From NCBI GenBank assembly GCA_900114405.1, contig FOSY01000006.1, positions 87,738 through 151,737 on the forward strand: a stretch of 64,000 nt of DNA. The letters run 5' to 3'. The notes below the pieces were generated by a model. The model did not search any database, was not told the DNA's origin, and saw only the letters and a list, made by a program, of their open reading frames with translations. Positions 27,261 through 35,604 of the stretch are shown piece by piece; within the stretch, counting starts at the first letter, position 1; every line of letters begins with the position of its first letter. The DNA comes from Lachnospiraceae bacterium KH1T2. Its GTDB lineage: Bacteria > Bacillota > Clostridia > Lachnospirales > Lachnospiraceae. Both the position numbers and the translations under genes were made by a program.

Positions 27261-29096
27261 ATGAATAAAAAAATACATATCGTACTTCTGATAATACTAT
27301 TCATTTTGGTACTGTTAATTGGAATTAAGCTGAAAACAAACGGAGTTCCGACTATATCAGACGAGCTTGCAAGGAATGTAAGATTTAGTGTTAGTGATAT
27401 AGACAAACAATGGTCAATAGGGCTTAGACAGGATGAGACGGACAACTCTGATATCTGGTATCTGTATGTTCCGTCGATGGTTGCCCCGGAGACGTCGAAG
27501 GTGAGATTTTCTGGCTGCAGTCTGATAAGGCTTGAGAATTCAGATGGAGTTATTTCAGAATATAAGTCGGGTGACAATCTGGCAGGACTTGAAGAAGGAC
27601 AGATTTATGATCTCAGTTTCTGCCGCAAAGATGAAGTGCTTGAAGAGATAAAATTTATGTACATTCAAGCAGAGGATACAGCTGCGGCTTTTATAAATAC
27701 ACGGTCCGGAAGTATGGACTATATTAATGAAAATAAAAATAATTCAGAACATGGCGATATGCTTATTTTAGATAAAGATGGAAGTGTAAATTTCTTAGGA
27801 ACACTCAAAGCAATGAGCGGCAGAGGGAACACTTCCTGGGAAAAAGCTAAAAAACCGTATGCGCTTAGGCTTATGCATGACGCAAGCCTGCTTGGCATGG
27901 ATGAAGCCGTTAATTGGGTGCTTTTATCAAATTATTATGACAGATCATCTGTGCGTAACAAAGTTACTAAGTATATAGGGAAAAAATTAGGCTTCAGGTA
28001 TAATACAGACTCCGAATTCGTTGATCTGTACTGCAATGGTGAGTACATGGGATTATATGAGCTTGGAGAGAAGGTTGAAGTAGAGGAGAATCGTCTTGAT
28101 ATAAAAGATCTGGAAGAAGAAAATAAACTTGCAAATATCAAGAAGCCTGTAAAATACGGCGCGGTTTCAATGAATAAAGGCATGAGCAATGAGCGCATAG
28201 GATATGATCTTCCGAGAAATCCGTTGGATATAACAGGAGGATATCTTATAGAGAAGAATTATTCTAACAGATACACACGATTCCCGAGCAGATTTCGCAC
28301 AGCTTCCGGTGAAAAGTATGTCATAAGAAGTCCCCGACACGCTTCTTTGGAGGAAGTGGAGTATATAGCAGATATTATGCAGCAGATAGAGGAAGGGGCT
28401 GAAAATGGAGATGATATTTCTGATATTGCAGACTTAAAGAGCTTTGCTGACAAATATCTGCTTGAGGAATTTGTGGCGAATGAAGCTTCAGGGGCTACAA
28501 GTTCATTTTTCTATAAAGATTCTGACAGCATTGATAGGAAAGTGTATGCAGGTCCGCCGTGGGATTATGATAAATGCCTTGGAAATGCCATGAAAGACTT
28601 TATTGATGATACGGAGCATCTTAACTTTTTGACGGCACATACACAGGGAACACGACTTTTTTATAATCTTTATAAAAATTCAGAAGATTACAGAAAACTT
28701 GTGAAAACAGAATACCAGGAGGTGCTGAGACCGGCTGTTGTAAAGCTTCTCGTGAGCAAGATAGACGAGTTTTCCATGATACCGGAAAGCGATGAGATGG
28801 ATGCTGTACGCTGGGGATTTAAGCTGGATACTGTAGAGATGAACATAGAGAGCGTCAGAGATTTTATGAAAAAGAGAATGGATTTCTTTGATAAGGTATT
28901 CATAGAAGATGAAGAAATCGCATTTATTCATTTTAATGCAGAAGAAACGACAGAGCTTGGTGTGATAAAAGGAAATATGATAGGTGCGCTTCCGACAGTT
29001 AATGATGTCACCAAATGGGTAAATAAGGATACAGGAGAGGAAATAAAAGAAAGCACGATCGTTGAAGGTGATATCACTGCTGTTCCCGCTGAATAA
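27261..29096 (+). CDS. CotH-family protein, membrane-anchored
   Basis: Protein of 611 residues with an N-terminal signal anchor (residues about 5-22), so the rest faces outside. The CotH kinase-fold region covers about 130-500. It has the nucleic-like MSGRGNTSWEKAKKPYALR start, NYYDRSSVRNKV, VDLYCNGEYMGLYELGEKVE and PPWDYDKCLGN, which carries the acidic metal-binding residues of the fold. Family members include the Bacillus spore-coat protein kinase CotH and many modular proteins of gut and rumen bacteria linked to fibre breakdown or surface assembly. Placement directly after two GH43 genes, though past a terminator, favours a surface carbohydrate or assembly role. Substrate unknown. Confidence 0.85.
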   Translation: MNKKIHIVLLIILFILVLLIGIKLKTNGVPTISDELARNVRFSVSDIDKQWSIGLRQDETDNSDIWYLYVPSMVAPETSKVRFSGCSLIRLENSDGVISEYKSGDNLAGLEEGQIYDLSFCRKDEVLEEIKFMYIQAEDTAAAFINTRSGSMDYINENKNNSEHGDMLILDKDGSVNFLGTLKAMSGRGNTSWEKAKKPYALRLMHDASLLGMDEAVNWVLLSNYYDRSSVRNKVTKYIGKKLGFRYNTDSEFVDLYCNGEYMGLYELGEKVEVEENRLDIKDLEEENKLANIKKPVKYGAVSMNKGMSNERIGYDLPRNPLDITGGYLIEKNYSNRYTRFPSRFRTASGEKYVIRSPRHASLEEVEYIADIMQQIEEGAENGDDISDIADLKSFADKYLLEEFVANEASGATSSFFYKDSDSIDRKVYAGPPWDYDKCLGNAMKDFIDDTEHLNFLTAHTQGTRLFYNLYKNSEDYRKLVKTEYQEVLRPAVVKLLVSKIDEFSMIPESDEMDAVRWGFKLDTVEMNIESVRDFMKKRMDFFDKVFIEDEEIAFIHFNAEETTELGVIKGNMIGALPTVNDVTKWVNKDTGEEIKESTIVEGDITAVPAE

Positions 29097-29114
29097 GCTG
29101 AATAAGCTGAATAA
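29088..29114 (+). repeat. 9-bp tandem repeat (x3) carrying the CotH stop codon
   Basis: GCTGAATAA occurs three times in succession. The first unit supplies the last two codons and stop of the CotH gene. Each further unit gives another in-frame stop. Confidence 0.95.
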
Positions 29115-29159
29115 GCATCTTCAGCGATATAATTTTTACTGGATATTTAGCACACCTTA

Positions 29160-29168
29160 TGCTATACT
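29160..29168 (+). promoter_or_regulatory. Candidate extended -10 promoter for tig-clpP-clpX
   Basis: TG-C-TATACT is an extended -10 element. No good -35 box lies 16-18 bp upstream. About 100 bp of leader separates it from the tig start. Confidence 0.45.
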
Positions 29169-29273
29169 GTATAGGTTATGACCGATAGTATGACTTAAAG
29201 AGATTTGGCTACGGACGAGAGCCGCTGTAGAGAGCAGTACATTCGGTATCTTTGATTGTTGGAGGAAAGTAAA

Positions 29274-30563
29274 ATGAGTTTACAGGTAGAAAAATTAGAG
29301 CACAATATGGCAAAGCTTACAATCGAAGCATCTGCCGAGGATTTTGAGAAGGCTGTACAGAGCTCTTATCTTAAAAATAGAGGAAGAATCCAGGTTCCTG
29401 GCTTCCGTAAGGGTAAGGCACCAAGAAAGATCATCGAGAAGATGTACGGTGTTGGTGTATTTTATGAAGATGCAGCTAACGCACTCATTCCTGAGGCATA
29501 TAGAAAAGAGCTTGCAGATAATGAAGAGCTTGATATCGTATCACGTCCTGCAATTGACGTAGTACAGATGGAAAAAGATAAGCCTTTCATCTTCACAGCA
29601 GAAGTTGCTCTTAAGCCTGAAGTAGAGCTTGGAAAGTACAAGGGTGTTAAGGTTACAAAGGCTGATGTTGCTGTAACTGACGAAGAAGTTGACAACGAGA
29701 TCGAAACACAGAGAACACGTAACTCACGTAATATTGAGGTTACAGATCGTGCTGTTGAAGATAAGGATATCGTTACTATCGACTTCGAAGGATTTGTTGA
29801 TGGTGTTGCATTTGATGGTGGTAAGGGCACAGATTACGATCTTACAATCGGCTCTCACTCATTTATTGATAACTTCGAAGATCAGATCATCGGACACAAT
29901 GTTGGTGACAGCTTCGATGTAAATGTTACATTCCCAGAGCAGTATCAGGAGGCTTCACTTCAGGGTAAGCCTGCAGTATTCAAAACAACTGTTAAGAAGA
30001 TTCAGGCTAAGGAGCTTCCAGAGCTTAACGATGAGTTCGCTTCAGAAGTTTCTGAGTTCGAAACTTTTGCTGAGTACAAGGAAGATGTAAAGAAGAAGAT
30101 CGGTGAGCGTAAGGAAGCTCAGGCTAAGGCTAAGAAGGAAGACGAAGCTATCGAAGCTATCGTTAAGGATTCTAAGATGGATATTCCTGAAGCTATGGTT
30201 GAGACAGAGGCAGAGCAGCTTCTTGATAACTACGCTATGCGTCTTCAGCAGCAGGGTCTTTCACTTGATATGTACATGAAGTACACAGGAATCACACGTG
30301 ATAAGCTCATGGATCAGATGAAGGATCAGGCTAAGAAGAACATCGAGTCACGTCTTGTACTTGAAGCAATCGTTGATGCTGAGAAGCTTGAAGCAAGCGA
30401 TGAAGAGTTCGAGAATGAAGTAAAGAAGATGGCTGATCAGTACAAGATGGAAGCTGATAAGCTTAAGGAAGTAATCGGAGAAAGAGAGCAGAAGGCTATC
30501 CGTGGTGATATTGCTATCCAGAAGGCAGTTGATCTTATAGTTAGCTCTGTAGAGGAAGCGTAA
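29274..30563 (+). CDS. tig: Trigger factor
   Basis: Ribosome-associated chaperone and prolyl isomerase, 429 residues. The N-terminal ribosome-binding domain carries the family motif GFRKGKAPRKIIEKMYG. The FKBP-type isomerase domain is at about 150-245 (DIVTIDFEGFVDGVAFDGG, FIDNFEDQIIGH). A charged helical C-terminal domain forms the substrate cradle. An in-frame ATG at 29256 precedes the GGAGGAAAG site, so the ATG at 29274 is the start. Codon use is strongly biased, as for a highly expressed gene. It is first in the common order tig-clpP-clpX and links folding of new chains with ClpXP proteolysis. Confidence 0.97.
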   Translation: MSLQVEKLEHNMAKLTIEASAEDFEKAVQSSYLKNRGRIQVPGFRKGKAPRKIIEKMYGVGVFYEDAANALIPEAYRKELADNEELDIVSRPAIDVVQMEKDKPFIFTAEVALKPEVELGKYKGVKVTKADVAVTDEEVDNEIETQRTRNSRNIEVTDRAVEDKDIVTIDFEGFVDGVAFDGGKGTDYDLTIGSHSFIDNFEDQIIGHNVGDSFDVNVTFPEQYQEASLQGKPAVFKTTVKKIQAKELPELNDEFASEVSEFETFAEYKEDVKKKIGERKEAQAKAKKEDEAIEAIVKDSKMDIPEAMVETEAEQLLDNYAMRLQQQGLSLDMYMKYTGITRDKLMDQMKDQAKKNIESRLVLEAIVDAEKLEASDEEFENEVKKMADQYKMEADKLKEVIGEREQKAIRGDIAIQKAVDLIVSSVEEA

Positions 30564-30603
30564 AAAACTTCTTTCGGGAGATATGTAAGAAGGAGGTAAA
30601 AAA

Positions 30604-31212
30604 ATGTTAGTCCCTACCGTCATTGAGACTAGTAATAGAGGCGAACGTGCCTATGACATTTATTCAAGACTTTTAAGAGAGAGAATCATCTTCCTCGGTG
30701 ATGAGGTCAACGATCAGACAGCAGGTCTGATCGTTGCACAGATGCTTTTCCTTGAAAGTGAAGACCCTGACAAGGATATTCACTTCTATATTGATAGCCC
30801 TGGTGGTTCAGTTACTGCCGGAATGGCAATTTATGATACAATGAACTACGTTAAGTGCGATGTATCAACAATTTGTCTTGGTATGGCTGCTTCAATGGGT
30901 GCTTTTCTTCTTTCAGGTGGTGCTAAGGGTAAGCGTTATGCACTTCCTAATGCAGAGATCATGATACATCAGCCACTCGGTGGTTCACAGGGTCAGGCAA
31001 CTGAGATCGAGATTGCTGCAAAGCATATCCTGAAGACAAAAGAGAAATTAAATCGTATTCTTGCTGCCAACACAGGAAGACCATACGAAGATCTTGTTAG
31101 AGATACTGATAGAGATAACTGGATGAGTGCTGAAGAAGCTAAAGAATACGGTCTTATCGATGAGATCGTCGTAAGCCGTAAAGCTGCTGAAAATGCAAAG
31201 GAAGAAAAGTAA
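30604..31212 (+). CDS. clpP: ATP-dependent Clp protease proteolytic subunit
   Basis: Serine protease subunit of 202 residues forming the double-heptamer chamber of ClpXP. The catalytic triad is S97 (GMAASMGAF), H122 (MIHQPLGG) and D171 (DTDRDNW), matching the spacing in characterised ClpP. The start follows AAGGAGG. The ClpX gene begins 3 bases after its stop. The complex degrades ssrA-tagged proteins, whose tag is supplied by the tmRNA gene near 59.3 kb. Confidence 0.98.
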   Translation: MLVPTVIETSNRGERAYDIYSRLLRERIIFLGDEVNDQTAGLIVAQMLFLESEDPDKDIHFYIDSPGGSVTAGMAIYDTMNYVKCDVSTICLGMAASMGAFLLSGGAKGKRYALPNAEIMIHQPLGGSQGQATEIEIAAKHILKTKEKLNRILAANTGRPYEDLVRDTDRDNWMSAEEAKEYGLIDEIVVSRKAAENAKEEK

Positions 31213-31215
31213 TTA

Positions 31216-32475
31216 ATGGCTAAAAATTCTGAGAGTAAAATTAGGTGCTCGTTCTGTAATAAAACGCAGGATCAGGTAAGAAAGCTTATAGCAGGACCTA
31301 ATGGAGCCTACATCTGTGATGAGTGTATTTCTATCTGTGCGGACATCATTGAAGAGGAAATGGATGATGAACCACGTGCTCGCGCTGACAGCAATAAGAT
31401 CAACCTTCTTAAGCCTAGAGAGATCAATGAATTCCTTGATGAATATATAATTGGTCAGGAAGAGGCTAAGAAAGTTTTATCTGTTGCTGTATATAATCAC
31501 TATAAGCGTATTACTGCAAATAGTGATTCAGATGTGGAGTTGCAGAAGAGTAATATTCTTATGCTCGGTCCTACAGGATCAGGTAAGACACTGCTTGCTC
31601 AGACACTTGCTAAAATTATCAATGTTCCGTTTGCGATTGCAGATGCTACATCTTTAACTGAGGCAGGATATGTCGGTGAAGATGTTGAGAACATTCTTCT
31701 TAAGCTGATTCAGGCTGCTGATTATGATATAGAACGTGCGCAGATAGGTATCATCTATATAGATGAGGTTGATAAGATCACACGTAAGGGCGAAAATGTT
31801 TCAATCACACGTGATGTTTCCGGTGAAGGTGTACAGCAGGCATTGCTGAAGATCTTAGAAGGAACGGTTGCTTCTGTTCCACCGCAGGGCGGCAGAAAGC
31901 ATCCGCATCAGGAACTTATCCAGATCGATACGACAAATATTCTTTTCATTTGTGGAGGAGCATTTGAAGGTCTTGATAAGATCATTGAGACAAGACTTGA
32001 CCGTAAGTCGATTGGATTCAATGCTGAGATAGGCAAGGATTCTAATGAGACTGTAGGTGAGGCATTCCACAAGGTATTGCCTGAGGATCTTACAAAGTTC
32101 GGACTTATTCCGGAGCTTGTAGGACGTCTTCCAATCAATGTTGCATTGGATGATCTTGATCGTGATGCATTGGTTAAGATTTTGACTGAGCCAAAGAATG
32201 CAATTACGAAGCAGTATGAAAAGATGCTCGATCTTGATGATGTCAAGCTTACATTTGAAGATGGAGCAGTTGAAGCAATTGCTGATAAGGCAATTGAAAG
32301 AAATACAGGTGCACGAGGACTTCGTTCTATCCTTGAGTCTGTCATGATGGATATTATGTATAATGTTCCTTCTGATGAGACTATAAGTGAAGTTATCGTT
32401 ACAAAAGAAGCTGTAGAAGGTACAAGTGATCCACTTGTCGTACACTTCGAAGAAAAAGAAAAGAAAGCCAGATGA
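31216..32475 (+). CDS. clpX: ClpX, ATP-dependent unfoldase
   Basis: AAA+ unfoldase of 419 residues that feeds substrates to ClpP. The N-terminal C4 zinc domain uses C11 and C14 plus the [10 protein letters not shown] pair. Walker A is GPTGSGKT and Walker [11 protein letters not shown]. The pore loop YVGEDVE, sensor regions and the RGLRSILE arginine motif are present. The ClpP-binding loop is conserved in kind (LIGFNAEI-like [10 protein letters not shown]). It is tightly coupled to clpP and ended by a strong hairpin. Length is normal. Confidence 0.98.
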   Translation: MAKNSESKIRCSFCNKTQDQVRKLIAGPNGAYICDECISICADIIEEEMDDEPRARADSNKINLLKPREINEFLDEYIIGQEEAKKVLSVAVYNHYKRITANSDSDVELQKSNILMLGPTGSGKTLLAQTLAKIINVPFAIADATSLTEAGYVGEDVENILLKLIQAADYDIERAQIGIIYIDEVDKITRKGENVSITRDVSGEGVQQALLKILEGTVASVPPQGGRKHPHQELIQIDTTNILFICGGAFEGLDKIIETRLDRKSIGFNAEIGKDSNETVGEAFHKVLPEDLTKFGLIPELVGRLPINVALDDLDRDALVKILTEPKNAITKQYEKMLDLDDVKLTFEDGAVEAIADKAIERNTGARGLRSILESVMMDIMYNVPSDETISEVIVTKEAVEGTSDPLVVHFEEKEKKAR

Positions 32476-32488
32476 TTTCTGGTGCTTA

Positions 32489-32527
32489 CAGAACCGGCGG
32501 CCTATACTTATGGCCGCCTTCTGTTTT
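32489..32527 (+). terminator. Terminator between clpX and engB
   Basis: GGCGGCC pairs with GGCCGCC, extended by CAGAA/TTCTG, followed by TTTT. Some readthrough into engB is plausible because no separate promoter was recognised. Confidence 0.85.
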
Positions 32528-32589
32528 ATATAGCTGGAAATAATGGTGCCTTGAAACAATACACAGCTGAAAGAAAAGCGGAGAAAAGA

Positions 32590-33183
32590 ATGGTTATAAA
32601 GACAGTTGAACTTGAAACTGTAGTTGGTGTAACAACTAAAAAACTTCCTGATAATAAACTTCCTGAAATTGCATTTGCAGGAAGAAGTAATGTAGGAAAA
32701 TCGTCCCTGATCAATGGATTACTTAATAGAAGAAAGATGGCAAGGGTTTCGTCTACTCCAGGTAAAACTCAGACTATGAACTTCTATAATGTCAATAATG
32801 AAGTATATTTTGTGGATCTTCCGGGTTACGGCTATGCAAGCGTAAAGAAAGATTTCCGTGCGGCATGGGGACCTATGATCGAGAATTTTCTTTCTAATTC
32901 TAGTCAGTTGAAAGCTGTATTTCTTCTGTTGGATCTTAGAAGAACTCCAAATGAAGATGATAAAATGATGTATAATTGGATAGTTCAGGCGGGATATCAT
33001 CCGATAATCATTGCTACTAAGAGTGATAAGATCAAGAAGAGTGAGTTTACCAAGGCATTAAATAATATACATGATACACTTGGAATGGAGATTTCAAAGA
33101 CGGTACTTCCATACTCTGCGTTGAAGAAGACGGGACGAGAGGAAATACTGGATAAAATCGATGAAATATTGTATAACATTTAA
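32590..33183 (+). CDS. engB: Ribosome biogenesis GTPase EngB/YsxC
   Basis: Essential GTPase of 197 residues for 50S assembly. G motifs: GRSNVGKSSLI (G1), the switch STPGKTQT (G2), DLPGYGYA (G3), ATKSDK (G4) and YSALKKTG (G5). An open frame extends upstream to 32482, but that stretch includes the clpX terminator. The ATG at 32590 follows GCGGAG and gives the usual family length. The tig-clpX-engB order is common in Firmicutes. Confidence 0.96.
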   Translation: MVIKTVELETVVGVTTKKLPDNKLPEIAFAGRSNVGKSSLINGLLNRRKMARVSSTPGKTQTMNFYNVNNEVYFVDLPGYGYASVKKDFRAAWGPMIENFLSNSSQLKAVFLLLDLRRTPNEDDKMMYNWIVQAGYHPIIIATKSDKIKKSEFTKALNNIHDTLGMEISKTVLPYSALKKTGREEILDKIDEILYNI

Positions 33184-33188
33184 TGGTT

Positions 33189-33204
33189 AACAAAATATTT
33201 TGTT
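33189..33204. promoter_or_regulatory. Perfect 16-bp palindrome at the COG0523 promoter
   Basis: AACAAAATATTTTGTT touches the -35 box of the promoter at 33203-33231. Its position suits a repressor, possibly a metal-sensing one given the metallochaperone gene downstream. It does not match the Bacillus Zur consensus well. Confidence 0.55.
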
Positions 33205-33231
33205 GCCAATGGCTAACTAATATGATATAAA
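33203..33231 (+). promoter_or_regulatory. Promoter of the COG0523 gene pair
   Basis: TTGCCA, 17-bp spacer, TATAAA, 33 bp before the start codon. Confidence 0.7.
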
Positions 33232-33264
33232 TGTTAATCAATGAATGAAAGGAGCAACTTTTAA

Positions 33265-34428
33265 ATGACGAAAGTAGATATAATTTCAGGCTTTCTTGGA
33301 GCAGGTAAGACAACTCTTATTAAAAAGCTTATTGCTGAGTGCTTTAAGGGTCAGCAGGTTGTACTTATAGAGAATGAATTTGGTGAGATAGGTATTGATG
33401 GTGGTTTCCTCAAAGATGCCGGTATAAATATTACAGAGATGAATTCAGGATGTATCTGTTGTTCACTTGTAGGTGACTTTGGTACAGCATTAAAGGATGT
33501 AGTAGAGAAGTATCATCCGGACAGAATCATCATCGAGCCTTCAGGTGTAGGAAAACTTTCTGACGTTGCACGAGCAGTTGAGAATGTTGATGCATCTGCT
33601 GGACTTGTTGTTAATAGTATGACAACTGTTGTTGATGGAAATAAGGCAAAGATGTACATTAAGAACTTTGGTGAGTTCTTTAATAATCAGGTTGAAACAG
33701 CTGGTACTATTGTTATAAGCCGTTCACAGACTATGAAGCAGGAAAAACTTGATGAGCTCGAAAAGCTTCTTAGAGAGCATAATAAAGAGGCTGTTATCAT
33801 CACAACACCTTGGGATGATATAAAGGGCGAGCAGATTCTTGCAGCTATGGAAAATGGACATACTCTTGTTGAGTCTCTCCTTGCTGAGATCGCTGCACAG
33901 CCGCACGAAGAGCATCATCATCACCATGATCACGATCACGAAGAGCACGATCACGAGCATTGCCACCATGATCATGACCACGAAGAGCACGATCACGAGC
34001 ATTGCCATCATGATCACGACCATGAAGAGCACGATCACGAGCATTGCCACCATGATCATGACCATGAAGAGCACGATCATGAGCATCATCACGAGTATGA
34101 TGAAAATGGCGTTTGCAGTTGTGGACATCATCACCATGATGCGGATGAAGTATTCACAAGCTGGGGACAGGAAACTTCACATAAGTTTACTGAGGAGCAG
34201 CTTAAGGCAATTCTGGAGAAACTTGCTGTTCTTGAGAATAATGAGTTGGGATTCATTCTTCGTGCCAAAGGATATGTTCCTGATGCAGAAGGCACAGAAT
34301 GGCTTCACTTCGACCTGACACCAGGTGAATATGAAGTACGTCATGGTTCAGCTGATTATACCGGAAGAATCTGCGTTATCGGTTCTAAGATTAATGAAGA
34401 TAAGCTTAAAGAACTTTTTGGTCTTTGA
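33265..34428 (+). CDS. COG0523/CobW-family metallochaperone GTPase with His-rich repeat
   Basis: GTPase of 387 residues expected to deliver a transition metal, probably zinc, to client proteins. Walker A is GFLGAGKTTLIKK. The family metal-binding motif is CICC in NSGCICCSL, and Walker B-like is IIIEPSGVGKL. The usual G4 motif NKxD is replaced by VISRSQ. Residues about 213-293 form an extreme His/Asp/Glu-rich metal store, built of four 14-residue repeats plus CSCGHHHH. The CobW C-terminal domain follows (WLHFDLTPGEYEVR). A second GTPase of the same family follows after 19 bases. Metal identity is inferred; zinc is most common for His-rich members. Confidence 0.9.
   Translation: MTKVDIISGFLGAGKTTLIKKLIAECFKGQQVVLIENEFGEIGIDGGFLKDAGINITEMNSGCICCSLVGDFGTALKDVVEKYHPDRIIIEPSGVGKLSDVARAVENVDASAGLVVNSMTTVVDGNKAKMYIKNFGEFFNNQVETAGTIVISRSQTMKQEKLDELEKLLREHNKEAVIITTPWDDIKGEQILAAMENGHTLVESLLAEIAAQPHEEHHHHHDHDHEEHDHEHCHHDHDHEEHDHEHCHHDHDHEEHDHEHCHHDHDHEEHDHEHHHEYDENGVCSCGHHHHDADEVFTSWGQETSHKFTEEQLKAILEKLAVLENNELGFILRAKGYVPDAEGTEWLHFDLTPGEYEVRHGSADYTGRICVIGSKINEDKLKELFGL
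33925..34092 (+). repeat. 42-bp coding tandem repeat (x4)
   Basis: There are four near-identical units at 33925, 33967, 34009 and 34051, each encoding HDHDHEEHDHEHCH (the last unit ends in HHH). Differences are mostly synonymous C/T changes. Confidence 0.95.
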
Positions 34429-34447
34429 TTGATTTGGAAGGAAAGAT

Positions 34448-35398
34448 ATGTTTAAAAAAAGAGAAGTCCCTATTTATATTTTTACAGGATTCCTTGAAAG
34501 CGGAAAAACCAGCTTCATAGAAGAAGTTCTTAAAGAAGGCCAGTTTGAAGAGGGTGGAAATAAAGTTCTGATCGTTTGCGAAGAGGGTGAAGTCGAATTA
34601 GATGAAGCACTTCTTGCAAAGAGCAAATTCAAGGTATATACCTTTGAAGATGAATCAGAAGTAACTCCTGAAAAGCTTATGGAGATTGAAAAGTCCGATA
34701 GACCTGAAACTGTACTTGTTGAGTGGAATGGTATGTGGGATGAAAACACATTGATCGAGGCATTTCCTGATCAGTGGATGATAGCTGAAGGTATTGCAAC
34801 AGTTAATGCGGTTACGTATGAAGATTATCTCAATAATATGAAGATGCTCATGCTTAATCAATTTAACTATGCTGATCTTATTGTGTTCAATCGCTGCAAA
34901 GAAGAGATGGACCTTGCAGGGTTTAAGAGAACAGCGAGAGCAAAGAACCGTGGTGCGCAGGTTATTTTTGAAATGGCTGATGGTACAATAAATGACAAAG
35001 TTAAAGAAGAACTTCCTTATGATATCACAGCACCGGTAATTGAAATTGCTGACGATGACTTTGGTATTTGGTACCTTGATTGTTTTGATAATATGGATAA
35101 ATACATTGGTAAGGTATTTAAATTTAAAGGTGTTGTTTACAAACCTAAGAAGGGAAAGCCTGATGTATTTGTTCCGGGAAGATTTGCTATGACATGCTGT
35201 GCGGAGGATATCCAGTTCGTGGGATTCCCATGTAAGTATGAAGGCGCTGCTGATCTCAAAGAAAAGCAGTTTGTTATGGTCACAGCTCGCATGGATAAAG
35301 CTATGAGCAAGACTTATGGACAGGAAGCACCTGTACTTTATGCAGAGTCTGTAGAAAAAGCTGAGCCTGCAAAGGAAGAAGTAGTATATTTTCAATAA
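34448..35398 (+). CDS. COG0523-like GTPase fused to a YcgQ/DUF1980-like C-terminal domain
   Basis: Protein of 316 residues. The N-terminal half is a CobW-type P-loop domain (FTGFLESGKTSFIEE). It lacks the CxCC metal motif, having VCEEGEVELDE at the corresponding place, and has FNRCKEE instead of NKxD. Residues about 205-300 (GKVFKFKGVVYKP, then FVPGRFAMTCCAEDIQFVGFPC) match in pattern the C-terminal domain of YcgQ/TIGR03943 proteins, with its characteristic RFxxTCCAxD. In other Firmicutes that domain belongs to a separate membrane protein encoded with a YcgR permease and COG0523 genes. Neither is present here. A role in metal transfer with the upstream GTPase is inference. Confidence 0.75.
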   Translation: MFKKREVPIYIFTGFLESGKTSFIEEVLKEGQFEEGGNKVLIVCEEGEVELDEALLAKSKFKVYTFEDESEVTPEKLMEIEKSDRPETVLVEWNGMWDENTLIEAFPDQWMIAEGIATVNAVTYEDYLNNMKMLMLNQFNYADLIVFNRCKEEMDLAGFKRTARAKNRGAQVIFEMADGTINDKVKEELPYDITAPVIEIADDDFGIWYLDCFDNMDKYIGKVFKFKGVVYKPKKGKPDVFVPGRFAMTCCAEDIQFVGFPCKYEGAADLKEKQFVMVTARMDKAMSKTYGQEAPVLYAESVEKAEPAKEEVVYFQ

Positions 35399-35409
35399 AA
35401 TATAGAATT

Positions 35410-35436
35410 AAAGGCGTCATGAAAATGGCGCTTTTA
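35410..35436 (+). terminator. Probable terminator after the COG0523 pair
   Basis: AAAGGCGTCAT and ATGGCGCTTT pair with one bulge around GAAA, followed by a short T-rich run. Confidence 0.65.
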
Positions 35437-35514
35437 TTATGCTTAAATTCAGTATTTTGATAAAGCTGGTGATACGAGCTTCGACTGAATTATAATGTGT
35501 CAATACAGCCTTAG

Positions 35515-35543
35515 TTGACATATACCACTGAGGGGTATATAAT
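35515..35543 (+). promoter_or_regulatory. Consensus promoter of the copper ATPase gene
   Basis: Perfect TTGACA, 17-bp spacer, perfect TATAAT. The spacer is occupied by copper operator 1, so such a strong promoter would be held shut by a repressor. Confidence 0.92.
35522..35538. promoter_or_regulatory. CsoR-type copper operator 1
   Basis: ATACCACTGAGGGGTAT is an inverted repeat with the G/C-tract form of CsoR sites, between -35 and -10. Confidence 0.8.
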
Positions 35544-35558
35544 TAGTGAAGAAAATAA

Positions 35559-35575
35559 ATACCTATAAGGGGTAT
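35559..35575. promoter_or_regulatory. CsoR-type copper operator 2
   Basis: ATACCTATAAGGGGTAT repeats operator 1 in the same orientation 37 bp downstream, between the promoter and the start codon. No csoR gene lies in the window. Confidence 0.8.
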
Positions 35576-35604
35576 TTAAAATATAAAAGGAATGGAGATG
35601 AAAA

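Noticed and set aside
31855..32559. 234-residue minus-strand frame opposite clpX
   Set aside because: Shadow of a strongly conserved coding sequence; no start context and it runs through the clpX terminator.
32482..32589. N-terminal extension of EngB
   Set aside because: This segment contains the clpX terminator and lacks a ribosome site; homologues start at the ATG at 32590.
33925..34092. CRISPR-like array
   Set aside because: The repeats are contiguous, coding and without spacers.
33724..34137. Long minus-strand frame rich in Met/Val/Ile opposite the His-rich repeat
   Set aside because: It is the antisense of the CAT/GAT/CAC repeat; composition is an artefact of the repeat.
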